Shown here in pieces: positions 6,597-14,437 of a stretch of DNA of 42,164 nucleotides. The notes below the pieces were generated by a model. The model was given only the letters and a program-made list of their open reading frames with translations. It made no database searches and was not told the DNA's origin. Source of the stretch: an uncultured Ruminococcus sp. (GTDB taxonomy: Bacteria > Bacillota > Clostridia > Oscillospirales > Ruminococcaceae). The stretch lies in contig CACZGM010000032.1 of NCBI GenBank assembly GCA_902780695.1, positions 1-42,164 of the forward strand, in the 5' to 3' direction. How positions within the stretch are numbered: position 1 is the stretch's first letter; each line of letters starts with the position of its first letter. A program made the position numbers and the translations under genes.

Positions 6597-7433
6597 ATGG
6601 AAACCAATATGCAGATTTTTGAGAACGCACATTTCGGTAAGATCAGGACGCTCGATATTAACGGCGAGGTTTGGTTCGTTGGTAAGGATATATGCCTTGC
6701 TTTCGGTGATACGAACCACAATCGCAGCCTTTCAAGAGTAGATGAAGCCGATAGAAAGACAGAATACATTTCGACAAATGGAGGAAAGCAGCGCTTTACC
6801 ATAATCAATGAAAGCGGTCTGTATTCCTTGCTGTTTACAATGACTCCGCGAAAAGCTCACAAGGGGGTACGTTATGAGTACCCCCTTGGCGTTGAAGACC
6901 GAGTTAATCAGCTTCGTGAGTTCAAAAGGTGGGTCACTTCTGAGGTTTTACCGTCAATCAGGAAACACGGCGCTTATATCACAGACGAACTCCTTGAAGA
7001 GATCGCCGCAAACAAGAAAGCAGCTGAGAAGCTCTTCCGTGACCTGAAAGCCGAGAAGAAAAAGAATCGTGATCTGAAAGAACTGCTCGACGTAAGTGAG
7101 CCTAAGTGTGATTTTTACGACAAGGTTTTGCAGGCGCAGGGGTTAATACCGATGACGGCAATATCAAAAGATTACGGAATGTCCGCTACAAGAATGAATG
7201 CAATGCTTTATGCTTTTGGTGTTCAGTACAAGATGCACTCCGGTCCGTGGGTACTTTATGCTCCGTATCAGGATTTGGGATATACCAAAACAATAACTAT
7301 CTTCCCGCGATATGACCGTGAAAATCCGATACTCGTTATGTATTGGACTCACGCCGGAAGAGAGTTTCTTTACCGGTTCCTGAAGGAGCGCGATATTCTG
7401 CCGGTATCGGAAACGACTGATAATAACAACTGA
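6597..7433 (+). CDS. Bro-N / KilAC phage-antirepressor-like protein
   Basis: 278 aa. Residues 1-115 are a Bro-N domain (IRTLDINGEVWFVGKDICLAFGDTN, then NESGLYSLLFTM and FKRWVTSEVLPSIRKHGAYI). A lysine-rich coiled coil follows (about 130-165), and the C-terminus (about 168-265) is a KilAC-type DNA-binding domain (YDKVLQAQGLIPMTAISKDYGMSATRMNAMLY). Such proteins are antirepressors in phages and occur in integrative elements. GGAGG lies just before the ATG. The same operon carries mazF and the small genes that follow, so it may counter the XRE repressor or regulate excision. Domain calls are firm and the target is unknown. Confidence 0.92.
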   Translation: METNMQIFENAHFGKIRTLDINGEVWFVGKDICLAFGDTNHNRSLSRVDEADRKTEYISTNGGKQRFTIINESGLYSLLFTMTPRKAHKGVRYEYPLGVEDRVNQLREFKRWVTSEVLPSIRKHGAYITDELLEEIAANKKAAEKLFRDLKAEKKKNRDLKELLDVSEPKCDFYDKVLQAQGLIPMTAISKDYGMSATRMNAMLYAFGVQYKMHSGPWVLYAPYQDLGYTKTITIFPRYDRENPILVMYWTHAGREFLYRFLKERDILPVSETTDNNN

Positions 7434-7449
7434 AAGGATACTTAAAGCT

Positions 7450-7638
7450 ATGAAAACAGATATTTATGAGATCACGGTAACTCCGCTGAATCCTTCGGCG
7501 GCTGCGGAAAAGGCTTTGAAGGAATACAGCGAACAACTCAACAAAGCCTGCGAGATCGAACAGGCGTTCTACTTCAAGTACGGTTCATTTATGCCGGACG
7601 ATCTATTTCAGAAGATAGTTGAGATAATAACAAGATAA
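7450..7638 (+). CDS. Small protein, paralogue A of a tandem pair
   Basis: 62 aa, function unknown. The second half (LNKACEIEQAFYFKYGSFMPDDLFQKIVEIITR) matches the corresponding part of the 59-aa protein at 7716-7895 (KALEITCKIEKIFFKLHGELMPNELFNEVFDLIY) at many positions, so the two arose by duplication. It is mostly helical with no membrane segment. It follows the Bro-type gene by 16 bp and probably belongs to the same transcript. Confidence 0.65.
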   Translation: MKTDIYEITVTPLNPSAAAEKALKEYSEQLNKACEIEQAFYFKYGSFMPDDLFQKIVEIITR

Positions 7639-7650
7639 GCAATACGCAAA

Positions 7651-7682
7651 GTGCCGCAGGCGAATACCAACGCTTGCGGCAC
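7651..7682 (+). other. Strong hairpin between the two small paralogues
   Basis: GTGCCGCAGGCG and CGCTTGCGGCAC form a 12-bp stem with one GU pair and an 8-nt loop. No T-run follows, so it looks more like an mRNA stability or processing element than a terminator. Confidence 0.5.
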
Positions 7683-7715
7683 AGTTATATAAGGGTATGA
7701 AAGGAAATACATAAA

Positions 7716-7895
7716 ATGAGCAGAGCAAAGTTTTTAGCAGTAAAATACGCAAAGTACGATATAGGCAGGGTCACAAGCTATGACAAGGCGTTAGAGATAA
7801 CGTGCAAGATAGAGAAGATCTTCTTCAAGCTCCACGGCGAGCTTATGCCGAATGAGCTTTTCAACGAGGTCTTTGATTTGATATATGCAGGATAA
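7716..7895 (+). CDS. Small protein, paralogue B of a tandem pair
   Basis: 59 aa, beginning MSRAKFLAVKYAKYD, function unknown. It aligns over its last 35 residues with the 62-aa protein at 7450-7638, sharing the cysteine-isoleucine-glutamate core, the aromatic FF/FYF patch and the MP-(N/D)-(E/D)-LF motif. An AAAGGAAA site precedes the ATG by about 9 bases. It was probably made by duplication inside the element and may serve with its paralogue as a small regulator or recombination directionality partner, but nothing in the sequence proves this. Confidence 0.6.
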   Translation: MSRAKFLAVKYAKYDIGRVTSYDKALEITCKIEKIFFKLHGELMPNELFNEVFDLIYAG

Positions 7896-7924
7896 TAAAT
7901 ACAGTACATAAAGGAGCAGTTATT

Positions 7925-8287
7925 ATGAGTACCAAAGAGAAAAATGAGATAATCTCGCAGATATTTATGCTTCTGAGCAAGCTCGTTGAGTATGATGCCA
8001 CCAATGGAGCGAGTGCAATAACCGGGGTTCCTGTTTTGGTTCCAGAAGCTGAGCCTGTGACTCAGCCGGCAGAACAGAATAGCACTGGTCGCGATGAGCC
8101 GATGGAGATGCTCACAATCAAAGAATGCACTGAGCTTGTAAAAGGTCTGTCGAGCAATACAATCAGGAAGCTTATAGCTCGCGGCGAGTTGGATTATGTA
8201 AGAGCCGGCTGTGGTAATAATGGAAAAATACTCATTTCCAAAGCCAATCTTATAGCTTTGTTCTCCAAAAAGGGAGATAAGGCATAA
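7925..8287 (+). CDS. Excisionase-like helix-turn-helix protein
   Basis: 120 aa. The C-terminal half (about 60-118) is an excisionase/MerR-type winged helix: MLTIKECTELVKGLSSNTIRKLIARGELDYVR, then NNGKILISKANLIALF. The N-terminal 55 residues form a helix and a proline-rich linker. A small HTH protein of this kind directly before an integrase is usually the excisionase (Xis), which bends DNA at the attachment sites and favours excision. AAGGAG lies before the ATG. The integrase has its own promoter (8335-8363), so Xis and Int can be made at different times. Confidence 0.8.
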   Translation: MSTKEKNEIISQIFMLLSKLVEYDATNGASAITGVPVLVPEAEPVTQPAEQNSTGRDEPMEMLTIKECTELVKGLSSNTIRKLIARGELDYVRAGCGNNGKILISKANLIALFSKKGDKA

Positions 8288-8334
8288 AAGATCACAAAAA
8301 ATCAGACTTGACAATGAAAACTGCCCGCAAGCTC

Positions 8335-8363
8335 TTGACTTTAAAGCGCGAAAGCTGTATAAT
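8335..8363 (+). promoter_or_regulatory. Integrase promoter
   Basis: TTGACT (8335-8340), a 17-bp spacer and TATAAT (8358-8363), with a start near 8370 and the integrase ATG at 8409. It separates integrase expression from the upstream regulatory operon. Confidence 0.8.
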
Positions 8364-8408
8364 ATGGGTAGTGAGTAGTCATTGTCTGAATATTGGAGGA
8401 ATTCAGAT

Positions 8409-9620
8409 ATGGCAAATATTAGAAAACGCGGCAATTCATATCAGATTAGGGTTAGCTGCGGTTTAGACACAAAAGGTAATCAGGTTTTTAAGACAAAGAC
8501 TTGGAAGCCTGACCCCTCTATGACGCCCAAACAGGCAGAAAAAGAAGCAAACAGACAAGCCGTACTCTTTGAAGACGAATGTATGAAAGGCTATACTGTG
8601 ACGAGTGTCAAGTTTGAAGTGTTGGCAGAACGTTGGTTTGAAGAATATGGAAAGCTCAACCTTCGTAAGACTACATACGAACGTATGAAGCAGCTCTCAA
8701 AGAGAATATACCCTGCGATTGGGTATATTAAGGTTGACAAGCTGACAAGCCGGCAGATACAGCAGTTTATATCCGATCTTGCTCTCAACGGCAAGAATTT
8801 ACAGACGGGTAAACCGCTGTCCCGTAAGACGGTAGTACACCATTTCAGCTTTATTTCCGATGTTCTGTCCTATGCAGTCAGAATGGAGATGATCCACGAA
8901 AACCCTTGCTGCCGTGTTATAGTACCCAAGGGCGAGAAGAAAGAGAAGGAAATCTATACCCTCGATGAGGTCAGAAAGCTGTTCTCTATTGTTGAAACAG
9001 CTCCGATGAAGTATAGGACATTCTTTATACTTTCCGTGTACAGCGGATTCCGCAGGGGCGAGATGTTAGGGCTTGAGTGGAAAGATGTTGACTTTGACAA
9101 CAATGTAATAAGTGTACGGAGAACTTCCAATTACACAAAAGCAGACGGTTACTTTACCGATACGACAAAAACCAAGAAGTCACAGCGTTCTATGAAGTTT
9201 CCTGATCTTGTAATGGACTTGCTTTCAGATTGGAAATCCGAGCAGGAGCAGCAGGCAATACTTATGGGAAGCAAGTGGGTCAACACTGACAGGCTGTTTA
9301 CAAAGGACAATGGAGAACCGATGTTTCCGACTATGCCGTATAAATGGCTCGAAAAGCTCTGTGAAAGGAACGAGTTACCGTTTTACGGCATTCACAGCAT
9401 TCGTCATTTTTACGCAAGCTCTTTAATCAACGCCAATGTCGATGTAGCTACGGTCTCTAATGCATTAGGACATAGCGCTATTTCTACGACAACCGGCATT
9501 TATCTCCATGCTTTTCAGGAAGCAAACGCAAGAGCAAGCGAGGCTATCGCCTCGGTACTCAACTTTGGTCCGAAAAAAGAAGATACGGCAAAAGGCAATA
9601 GGGAAGATATAGCAAGTTAG
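8409..9620 (+). CDS. int: Tyrosine recombinase (integrase) of the mobile element
   Basis: 403 aa. An AP2-like arm-binding domain lies at about 1-60 (IRKRGNSYQIRVSCGLDTKGN), a core-binding SAM-like domain at about 65-175, and the catalytic domain at about 180-385. The catalytic set is visible: Arg in VYSGFRRGEMLGLEW, His-x-x-Arg in HSIRHFYASSL, and GHSAISTTTGIYLH with the nucleophile Tyr. It should integrate and excise the element at a tRNA gene. GGAGGA lies 8 bases before the ATG at 8409; the longer frame from 8382 has no site. The gene is the last in the element. Four TATGGACA repeats and tRNA-Pro follow immediately, the usual int-att-tRNA order. Confidence 0.95.
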   Translation: MANIRKRGNSYQIRVSCGLDTKGNQVFKTKTWKPDPSMTPKQAEKEANRQAVLFEDECMKGYTVTSVKFEVLAERWFEEYGKLNLRKTTYERMKQLSKRIYPAIGYIKVDKLTSRQIQQFISDLALNGKNLQTGKPLSRKTVVHHFSFISDVLSYAVRMEMIHENPCCRVIVPKGEKKEKEIYTLDEVRKLFSIVETAPMKYRTFFILSVYSGFRRGEMLGLEWKDVDFDNNVISVRRTSNYTKADGYFTDTTKTKKSQRSMKFPDLVMDLLSDWKSEQEQQAILMGSKWVNTDRLFTKDNGEPMFPTMPYKWLEKLCERNELPFYGIHSIRHFYASSLINANVDVATVSNALGHSAISTTTGIYLHAFQEANARASEAIASVLNFGPKKEDTAKGNREDIAS

Positions 9621-9641
9621 AACAAGCAAAAACGAGGTTTT

Positions 9642-9690
9642 TATGGACAAAATACCCCGGGTATGGACAGGTATGGACAAACTATGGACA
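9642..9690. repeat. Four TATGGACA direct repeats, probable integrase arm sites
   Basis: TATGGACA occurs at 9642-9649, 9662-9669, 9672-9679 and 9683-9690, with start spacings of 20, 10 and 11 bp, so all four lie on one face of the helix. They sit between the integrase stop and the tRNA-Pro 3' end. Arm-type sites of tyrosine integrases have exactly this placement. Confidence 0.75.
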
Positions 9691-9760
9691 AAGCCCCTTT
9701 TACCGAGAAATAAGAAATCCGCAGAGCCGCTCTACAAGCGGTCCCACGGACTCTAAACGG
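9691..9760. other. Probable attachment-site side of the element (attR or attL)
   Basis: This 70-bp stretch joins the arm repeats to the tRNA-Pro CCA end. It contains CCGCT-CTACA-AGCGG (9728-9742). On the minus strand, directly after CCA, a TTTAGAG stretch followed by TCCGT resembles an anticodon-loop half of a class II tRNA. The exact core cannot be set because the other junction is outside the window. Confidence 0.4.
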
Positions 9761-9837
9761 TGGTCGAGGTGACGGGACTTGAACCCACGGCCTCTGCGTC
9801 CCGAACGCAGCGCTCTACCAAACTGAGCCACACCTCG
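9761..9837 (-). tRNA. tRNA-Pro (CGG)
   Basis: 77 nt including an encoded CCA. The acceptor stem starts CGAGGTG and pairs with the CACCTCG end. The anticodon arm is CTGCG-TTCGGGA-CGCAG with anticodon CGG, and the T arm contains GGTTCAAGTCC. It is the second gene of a two-tRNA minus-strand operon, and its 3' end faces the mobile element, which fits its use as the integration site. Confidence 0.95.
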
Positions 9838-9844
9838 ATATCTC

Positions 9845-9931
9845 TGGTGCGGATGACGGGACTTGAACCCACACGACATTGCTGCCACTGGCACCTGAAG
9901 CCAGCGCGTCTGCCAATTCCGCCACATCCGC
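9845..9931 (-). tRNA. tRNA-Leu (CAG)
   Basis: 87 nt including CCA, with the long variable arm of class II tRNAs. The anticodon arm CTGGC-TTCAGGT-GCCAG gives anticodon CAG. The 5' end GCGGATG pairs with the CATCCGC end. It is separated from tRNA-Pro by 7 nt and read from the promoter at 9955-9983. Confidence 0.95.
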
Positions 9932-9954
9932 GTATTCCAAAGACTGTATCAAAT

Positions 9955-9983
9955 ATTATAGCACAACTTCCGGCAAAAATCAA
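9955..9983 (-). promoter_or_regulatory. Promoter of the tRNA-Leu/tRNA-Pro operon
   Basis: On the minus strand: TTGATT (9983-9978), a 17-bp spacer, and TATAAT (9960-9955). The start would fall about 15 bp before tRNA-Leu. Confidence 0.8.
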
Positions 9984-10090
9984 GTGTTTTTTGAAAAAAA
10001 TCCAACATTTTTTTAAAATACAGTAAAACCCGCTGTGTGAAGCTGTTTGCGGCGATCCGAATTCAGGAGATCGAGGCTTTTTTCTGTGAT

Positions 10091-10124
10091 CCTGTTCCCA
10101 AAATGGAAGGGAACAGGCGTTTTT
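10091..10124 (+). terminator. Orphan terminator ahead of gltX
   Basis: CCTGTTCCC (10091-10099) pairs with GGGAACAGG (10109-10117), followed by CGTTTTT. No plus-strand gene lies between it and the tRNA region, so it may block read-through from upstream into gltX. The rest of 9984-10159 shows no gene. Confidence 0.7.
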
Positions 10125-10159
10125 AATTGAGGATATTCTGAGCCGTAAAGCTAAAGTTC

Positions 10160-10188
10160 TTGACAAAAGGGGTTATTTGGAATATAAT
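10160..10188 (+). promoter_or_regulatory. gltX promoter
   Basis: TTGACA (10160-10165), a 17-bp spacer and TATAAT (10183-10188): a full consensus promoter about 40 bp upstream of the gltX ribosome site. Confidence 0.88.
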
Positions 10189-10237
10189 ATACACTATAGT
10201 ATTATGTCTTGAAACAGAAAGGAAGCAAAACCAAGCC

Positions 10238-11695
10238 ATGTCAAAAGAATTCGTAACAAGATTTGCACCGAGCCCCACGGGATTTATGCACATAGGCAAC
10301 CTTCGCACTGCGCTGTATGCGTTCCTGCTTGCGAGAGCCAATAACGGAAAATTCATACTCCGTATCGAGGACACAGATCAGGAGCGTCTTGTCGAGGGCG
10401 CTGTCGATGTGATATACAGCACGCTTGAAATGACGGGAATGACTCACGATGAAGGACCCGATATAGGTGGTCCCAACGGTCCGTATGTGCAGAGCGAGCG
10501 CAAGGATATATATATGAAGTACGCAAAGGAGCTCGTCGAAAAGGGCGGAGCATACTACTGTTTCTGCTCCAAGGAGCGTCTTGAAAAGCTGCACGAGGAC
10601 GGTGATCTCGGAGCCGGATACGACCGTCACTGCCGCAATCTGCCGAAAGAAGAGGTCGAAAAGAACCTTGCAGCGGGAATGCCCTTTGTTATCCGTCAGA
10701 AAATGCCGCTTGAGGGCAGCACCGGCTATGACGACAGTGTTTTCGGGCATATCGAAATCGAGAATGCCGAGATGCAGGATCAGATACTCATAAAGGCGGA
10801 CGGCTTCCCGACATACAATTTCTGCCACGTTATAGACGATCATCTTATGGGAGTCACCCATGTTGTACGCGGCAGCGAATACCTCACATCCACACCTAAA
10901 TATGTTCTGCTCTATGACGCGTTCGGCTGGGAAAGACCGGTTTACTGCCACCTCCCGCTGCTCATGGGTAAGGATGCTGACGGCAATGTAAGCAAACTCT
11001 CCAAGCGCCACGGTTCGGTCAGCTTCCAGGAGCTTGTGAAGAACGGCTATCTCCCGCAGGCTATCATCAACTATATGGCATTTACAGGCTGGTGTCCGAA
11101 AGACACGAACGAGGAATTCTTCACCATAGACGAGCTTACAAAGGTGTTCTCGATAGACGGAATAAGCAAATCCCCGGCGGTGTTCGATTACGAGAAGCTG
11201 CTGTGGTTCAATAACCATTATATCAAGGAGATGCCGCTGGACGAGTTCATGGCAAAGGCAAAGCCGTATTACAGCGAGGAATATGCCGCATTTGCAGACA
11301 ATGAAAAGCTGGCAAAGCTGATACAGACGCGTATCTCGGTATTCCCGGAAGTGAATGAAAAGGCGGAGTTTGTAAAGGGTCTGCCGGATTACGACACGGA
11401 GCTTTTCGTGAACAAGAAGAATAAGACGACAATCGAGCAGTGCGCGGATATCATCGAATACTCTCTGCCGAAACTGAAAGATGTTTCCGACTGGAGCAAC
11501 GATACGCTGTTTGAGCTGCTCAAGGGTATAGCCGAAGAAAAGGGTGTAAAAGCCGGTGCAGTTATGTGGGCAATACGCATCGGTGTTTCCGGTCTTGCGG
11601 TAACTCCCGGCGGTGCTACAGAGCTTATGGAGATACTCGGAAAGGACGAGAGCATCAAGCGTCTTGAAACGAGCCTTGAGAAAATCAGGAATTAA
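10238..11695 (+). CDS. gltX: Glutamyl-tRNA synthetase
   Basis: 485 aa, the normal bacterial length. It attaches glutamate to tRNA-Glu (and often tRNA-Gln for later amidation) in the cytosol. The class I HIGH motif is present in RFAPSPTGFMHIGNLRTALYAF near residue 15, and the KMSKS loop reads KLSKRHG near 255. The C-terminal 150 residues form the helical anticodon-binding cage. The ATG at 10238 follows AAAGGAAG; a longer frame from 10160 would start inside the promoter. A MetRS-family gene follows after 93 bp with its own ribosome site and no terminator between, so the two probably share a transcript. Confidence 0.97.
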   Translation: MSKEFVTRFAPSPTGFMHIGNLRTALYAFLLARANNGKFILRIEDTDQERLVEGAVDVIYSTLEMTGMTHDEGPDIGGPNGPYVQSERKDIYMKYAKELVEKGGAYYCFCSKERLEKLHEDGDLGAGYDRHCRNLPKEEVEKNLAAGMPFVIRQKMPLEGSTGYDDSVFGHIEIENAEMQDQILIKADGFPTYNFCHVIDDHLMGVTHVVRGSEYLTSTPKYVLLYDAFGWERPVYCHLPLLMGKDADGNVSKLSKRHGSVSFQELVKNGYLPQAIINYMAFTGWCPKDTNEEFFTIDELTKVFSIDGISKSPAVFDYEKLLWFNNHYIKEMPLDEFMAKAKPYYSEEYAAFADNEKLAKLIQTRISVFPEVNEKAEFVKGLPDYDTELFVNKKNKTTIEQCADIIEYSLPKLKDVSDWSNDTLFELLKGIAEEKGVKAGAVMWAIRIGVSGLAVTPGGATELMEILGKDESIKRLETSLEKIRN

Positions 11696-11788
11696 GGATT
11701 CTGGTGCCGCTTGTGCGAGGATCTATCTTCCTCTGCAGTCGGCGGGGGATAATACGAAACAAATAAAGATATTCGGAGGAACAACAGA

Positions 11789-13834
11789 ATGGGTAAGGAC
11801 AACAACAATTTCGTCCCGCACGAGATACCGCGTCCGGAGTGGCCGAAGCGCGCTATAATCACCGGCGGTATGCCTTACGGCAACAAAACGCTGCACTTCG
11901 GACACGTCGGCGGTGTATTCGTGTTTGCGGACGTTTACGCGCGTTTCCTGCGTGACCGTATCGGCAAGGACAATGTTATATTTGTTTCCGGTACGGACTG
12001 CTACGGCTCGCCTATCGCAGAGGGTTACCGCAAGCTCGTTGAATCTGAAGGTTTCAGCGGCGATATACGCGATTATGTCCGCCGCAATCATGAGGCGCAG
12101 AAAAAGACACTGGGCGATTATATGATAAGCCTTGATATTTTCGGCGCTTCCGGACTCGACCGCACAGCCGAGATTCACAACGAGGAATCCGATCTGTTTA
12201 TCCGTAAGCTGTACGAGAACGGACACCTCCGCAAGATCAGCACAAAGCAGTTCTACGACGAGAAAGCGGGCTGCTTCTTAAACGGCAGACAGGTAATAGG
12301 AAAATGTCCGGTTGACGGCTGCCAGTCAGAAAAGGGATACGCGGACGAGTGTGACCTTGGACATCAGTATATGCCGGAGAACCTCATCGACCCGAAGAGT
12401 ACGCTCACGGGTGAGACTCCGATAATGAAGGACGTTGACAACTGGTATTTCGATCTGCCGGCGTACAATGCTCTGCTAAAGGAGTACGTTGCCCGCATAC
12501 AGAAACAGAAGAACATCAGACCTCTCGTTCACAAGACGATAGCGGAGTTTTTGCAGGACCCGGTTATCCACATCAAGAACGAGCTGCTGGATAAGTACAG
12601 CGAAGTCAAGGACAAAATGCCGGAGCATGAGTTCATTGAGGAAAAGAAAAAGCCATCGTTCACGATAAAGTTCGCAGAGCTCGACGAGATGAACAAAGCC
12701 TGCGAAGTGCTTTCCGCAAACGGTATCAGATTCCGTACCGGAAAGACTCTCGTTCCGTTCCGTCTTACAGGCAATATCGAATGGGGAGTACCCGCTCCTG
12801 TGCTCGAAGGCGAAGAGCCGCTTACAGTATGGGTATGGCCCGAGTCTTTGTGGGCTCCGATCTCGTTCACAAAAGCGGCACTTGAGCAGAAGGGCAGGAG
12901 CATGGACGAATGGCGCGACTTCTGGTGCAGCAGGGACGCGCAGGTATATCAGTTCATCGGAGCCGATAACATTTACTTTTACGGTGTAGCCGAAATGGGA
13001 ATGTTCATGGCGCTGCAGGGGAAGGACGGCAATGTTTCCGACCCGCCCGACGGTGAGATGCAGCTCCCGGTGCTCTGCGCAAACAATCATATTCTGTTCC
13101 TTAACGCCAAGGCTTCGAGTTCCGGCAAGATAAGACCTCCCATGGCGGACGAGCTGCTCGATTACTACACTCCGGAGCAGCTTCGTATGCACTTCCTCGG
13201 ACTTGGTCTCGGTCAGCGCAGTGTCAGCTTCAACCCGAAGCCCCTCGACCCGACTATCGAACCCGGCAGTCCCGAAGCGGAGCAGCCCGATCCTGTTGTA
13301 AAGGACGGTTTCCTGCTGTCGAACGTATTCAACCGCATAATCCGTACCTGTATATACACCACACAGAAGTATTACGACGGTGTGATGCCTGTCGGTGAGA
13401 TCGAGGAGCAGGTGCTTGCGGACGCAAAGAAAGCTGTACTCGACTACGAGCGTTTCATGTACAGATTTGAGTTCCACCAGGCAACCTACGTTCTTGACAG
13501 CTATATCCGCAAGGCAAGCAAGTATATGGCGAAGAACCTCGGAGATGCGGATAAGAACGAAGATGATGCTCTGCGCAGAAAGACGCTGATAAACGTATTC
13601 CATATGATACGCACAGCTGCCGTACTGCTTCATCCGATGGCTCCCAAGGGTACGGAGATGATACTTGAATATATGCAGCTCGGTGAGGATTTCTGGAGCT
13701 GGGACAAGATATTCGACCCGATCTCAGCGTTTACAGGCGGTTCCGATCATAAGCTGAAATTCCTGGAGCCCCGCGTTGACTTCTTCACACGTCACCCCTC
13801 ACAGTTTGCTTCGGACAGCGAAGATAACGAATGA
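11789..13834 (+). CDS. metG: Methionyl-tRNA synthetase family protein with an altered KMSKS loop
   Basis: 681 aa. The Rossmann fold opens with ITGGMPYGNKTLHFGHVGGVF, whose HFGH replaces HIGH. A zinc-knuckle segment follows (CPVDGCQSEKGYADECDLGH, about 170-190), then PENLIDPKSTLTGETPIMKD, all MetRS features. The anticodon-binding region near 560-640 is present, but no C-terminal tRNA-binding (EMAP) domain. The KMSKS position reads NAKASSSGKI, so the Met and second Lys are changed. The middle insert (about 225-330) is longer than in typical enzymes. It may be the main MetRS of this lineage or a specialised second copy; without the genome I cannot tell. GGAGGA precedes the ATG. Confidence 0.82.
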   Translation: MGKDNNNFVPHEIPRPEWPKRAIITGGMPYGNKTLHFGHVGGVFVFADVYARFLRDRIGKDNVIFVSGTDCYGSPIAEGYRKLVESEGFSGDIRDYVRRNHEAQKKTLGDYMISLDIFGASGLDRTAEIHNEESDLFIRKLYENGHLRKISTKQFYDEKAGCFLNGRQVIGKCPVDGCQSEKGYADECDLGHQYMPENLIDPKSTLTGETPIMKDVDNWYFDLPAYNALLKEYVARIQKQKNIRPLVHKTIAEFLQDPVIHIKNELLDKYSEVKDKMPEHEFIEEKKKPSFTIKFAELDEMNKACEVLSANGIRFRTGKTLVPFRLTGNIEWGVPAPVLEGEEPLTVWVWPESLWAPISFTKAALEQKGRSMDEWRDFWCSRDAQVYQFIGADNIYFYGVAEMGMFMALQGKDGNVSDPPDGEMQLPVLCANNHILFLNAKASSSGKIRPPMADELLDYYTPEQLRMHFLGLGLGQRSVSFNPKPLDPTIEPGSPEAEQPDPVVKDGFLLSNVFNRIIRTCIYTTQKYYDGVMPVGEIEEQVLADAKKAVLDYERFMYRFEFHQATYVLDSYIRKASKYMAKNLGDADKNEDDALRRKTLINVFHMIRTAAVLLHPMAPKGTEMILEYMQLGEDFWSWDKIFDPISAFTGGSDHKLKFLEPRVDFFTRHPSQFASDSEDNE

Positions 13835-13842
13835 CAGCTGAA

Positions 13843-13886
13843 AAAGGCTCTGTATTGCCGCGAAAAGCAATACAGAGCCTTTTATG
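13843..13886. terminator. Bidirectional terminator between metG and the STAS gene
   Basis: AAAGGCTCTGTATTGC (13843-13858) pairs perfectly with GCAATACAGAGCCTTT (13867-13882), with T or A runs on each side. It can end both metG and the convergent STAS gene. Confidence 0.88.
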
Positions 13887-13918
13887 ATGCTATGAATCCG
13901 GCGGCAGTGCATACCGGG

Positions 13919-14218
13919 TCACTTTATTTTCAGAAACTGAACGAATCCTGACAGTCTGAATACTTCCATTACATCGCTGTTTACATTGCAAACCGTAAAC
14001 GAGCCGCCGATATCCAGCATTTCCTGATCGATGTAGAGCATCACACGCAGTCCTGCTGATGAGATGTATGTTACTCCTGCCATATCTATAACGACATCGT
14101 TCACACCGTCTTTATTTGCAACATATGCTTTTTCCAGGTCTGTGGAGGAAAGCGTATTCAGATCTCCTTCTACTATCAGTTTCAGGCTGCTGTTGTCTTT
14201 TTCTGCTGTTACTGTCAT
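13919..14218 (-). CDS. STAS-domain anti-anti-sigma factor (RsbV/SpoIIAA-like)
   Basis: 99 aa, a single STAS domain: LIVEGDLNTLSSTDLEKAY, then DVVIDMAGVTYISSAGLRVMLYIDQEM with the conserved phospho-acceptor serine in TYISSAGLR. Such proteins bind an RsbW-type kinase when unphosphorylated and so free a sigma factor or other target; PP2C phosphatases reactivate them. I start at the ATG at 14218, which follows GAGGGTGA; a GTG at 14227 is less well placed. It stands alone, with its own promoter at 14281-14309. The SpoIIE phosphatase at 32877 and the MATE-ATPase fusion at 36193 are possible partners in this window. Confidence 0.9.
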   Translation of the reverse strand: MTVTAEKDNSSLKLIVEGDLNTLSSTDLEKAYVANKDGVNDVVIDMAGVTYISSAGLRVMLYIDQEMLDIGGSFTVCNVNSDVMEVFRLSGFVQFLKIK

Positions 14219-14280
14219 TTTTATCACCCTCGCATTATATTTGATTCAGTGCCTGTTCGGTAATTAGTAATAACAAATAT

Positions 14281-14309
14281 ATTATATAGTAAAAATGCCT
14301 ATTTGTCAA
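14281..14309 (-). promoter_or_regulatory. Promoter of the STAS gene
   Basis: Minus strand: TTGACA (14309-14304), 17-bp spacer, TATAAT (14286-14281). This full consensus lies about 60 bp before the ATG. Confidence 0.85.
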
Positions 14310-14378
14310 GCGGAAAATGGATAAAATGTTGTATGAAAAGTATAGTGCCGGAAGTAGGGAACCGCTTTAAAAACTATA

Positions 14379-14414
14379 CAGCCCGAAAACGGTATTGATG
14401 CCGCTTTCGGGCTG
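14379..14414. terminator. Hairpin downstream of the receiver remnant
   Basis: CAGCCCGAAAACGG (14379-14392) pairs with CCGCTTTCGGGCTG (14401-14414) with one mismatch. It lies just 3' of the broken response-regulator fragment on the minus strand and is probably that gene's old terminator. Confidence 0.6.
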
Positions 14415-14437
14415 CTGTTTATCAATTTCTGCGTCAG

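Noticed and set aside
9700-9927. 75-codon minus-strand frame
   Set aside because: It lies across the two tRNA genes and is a translation of tRNA sequence.
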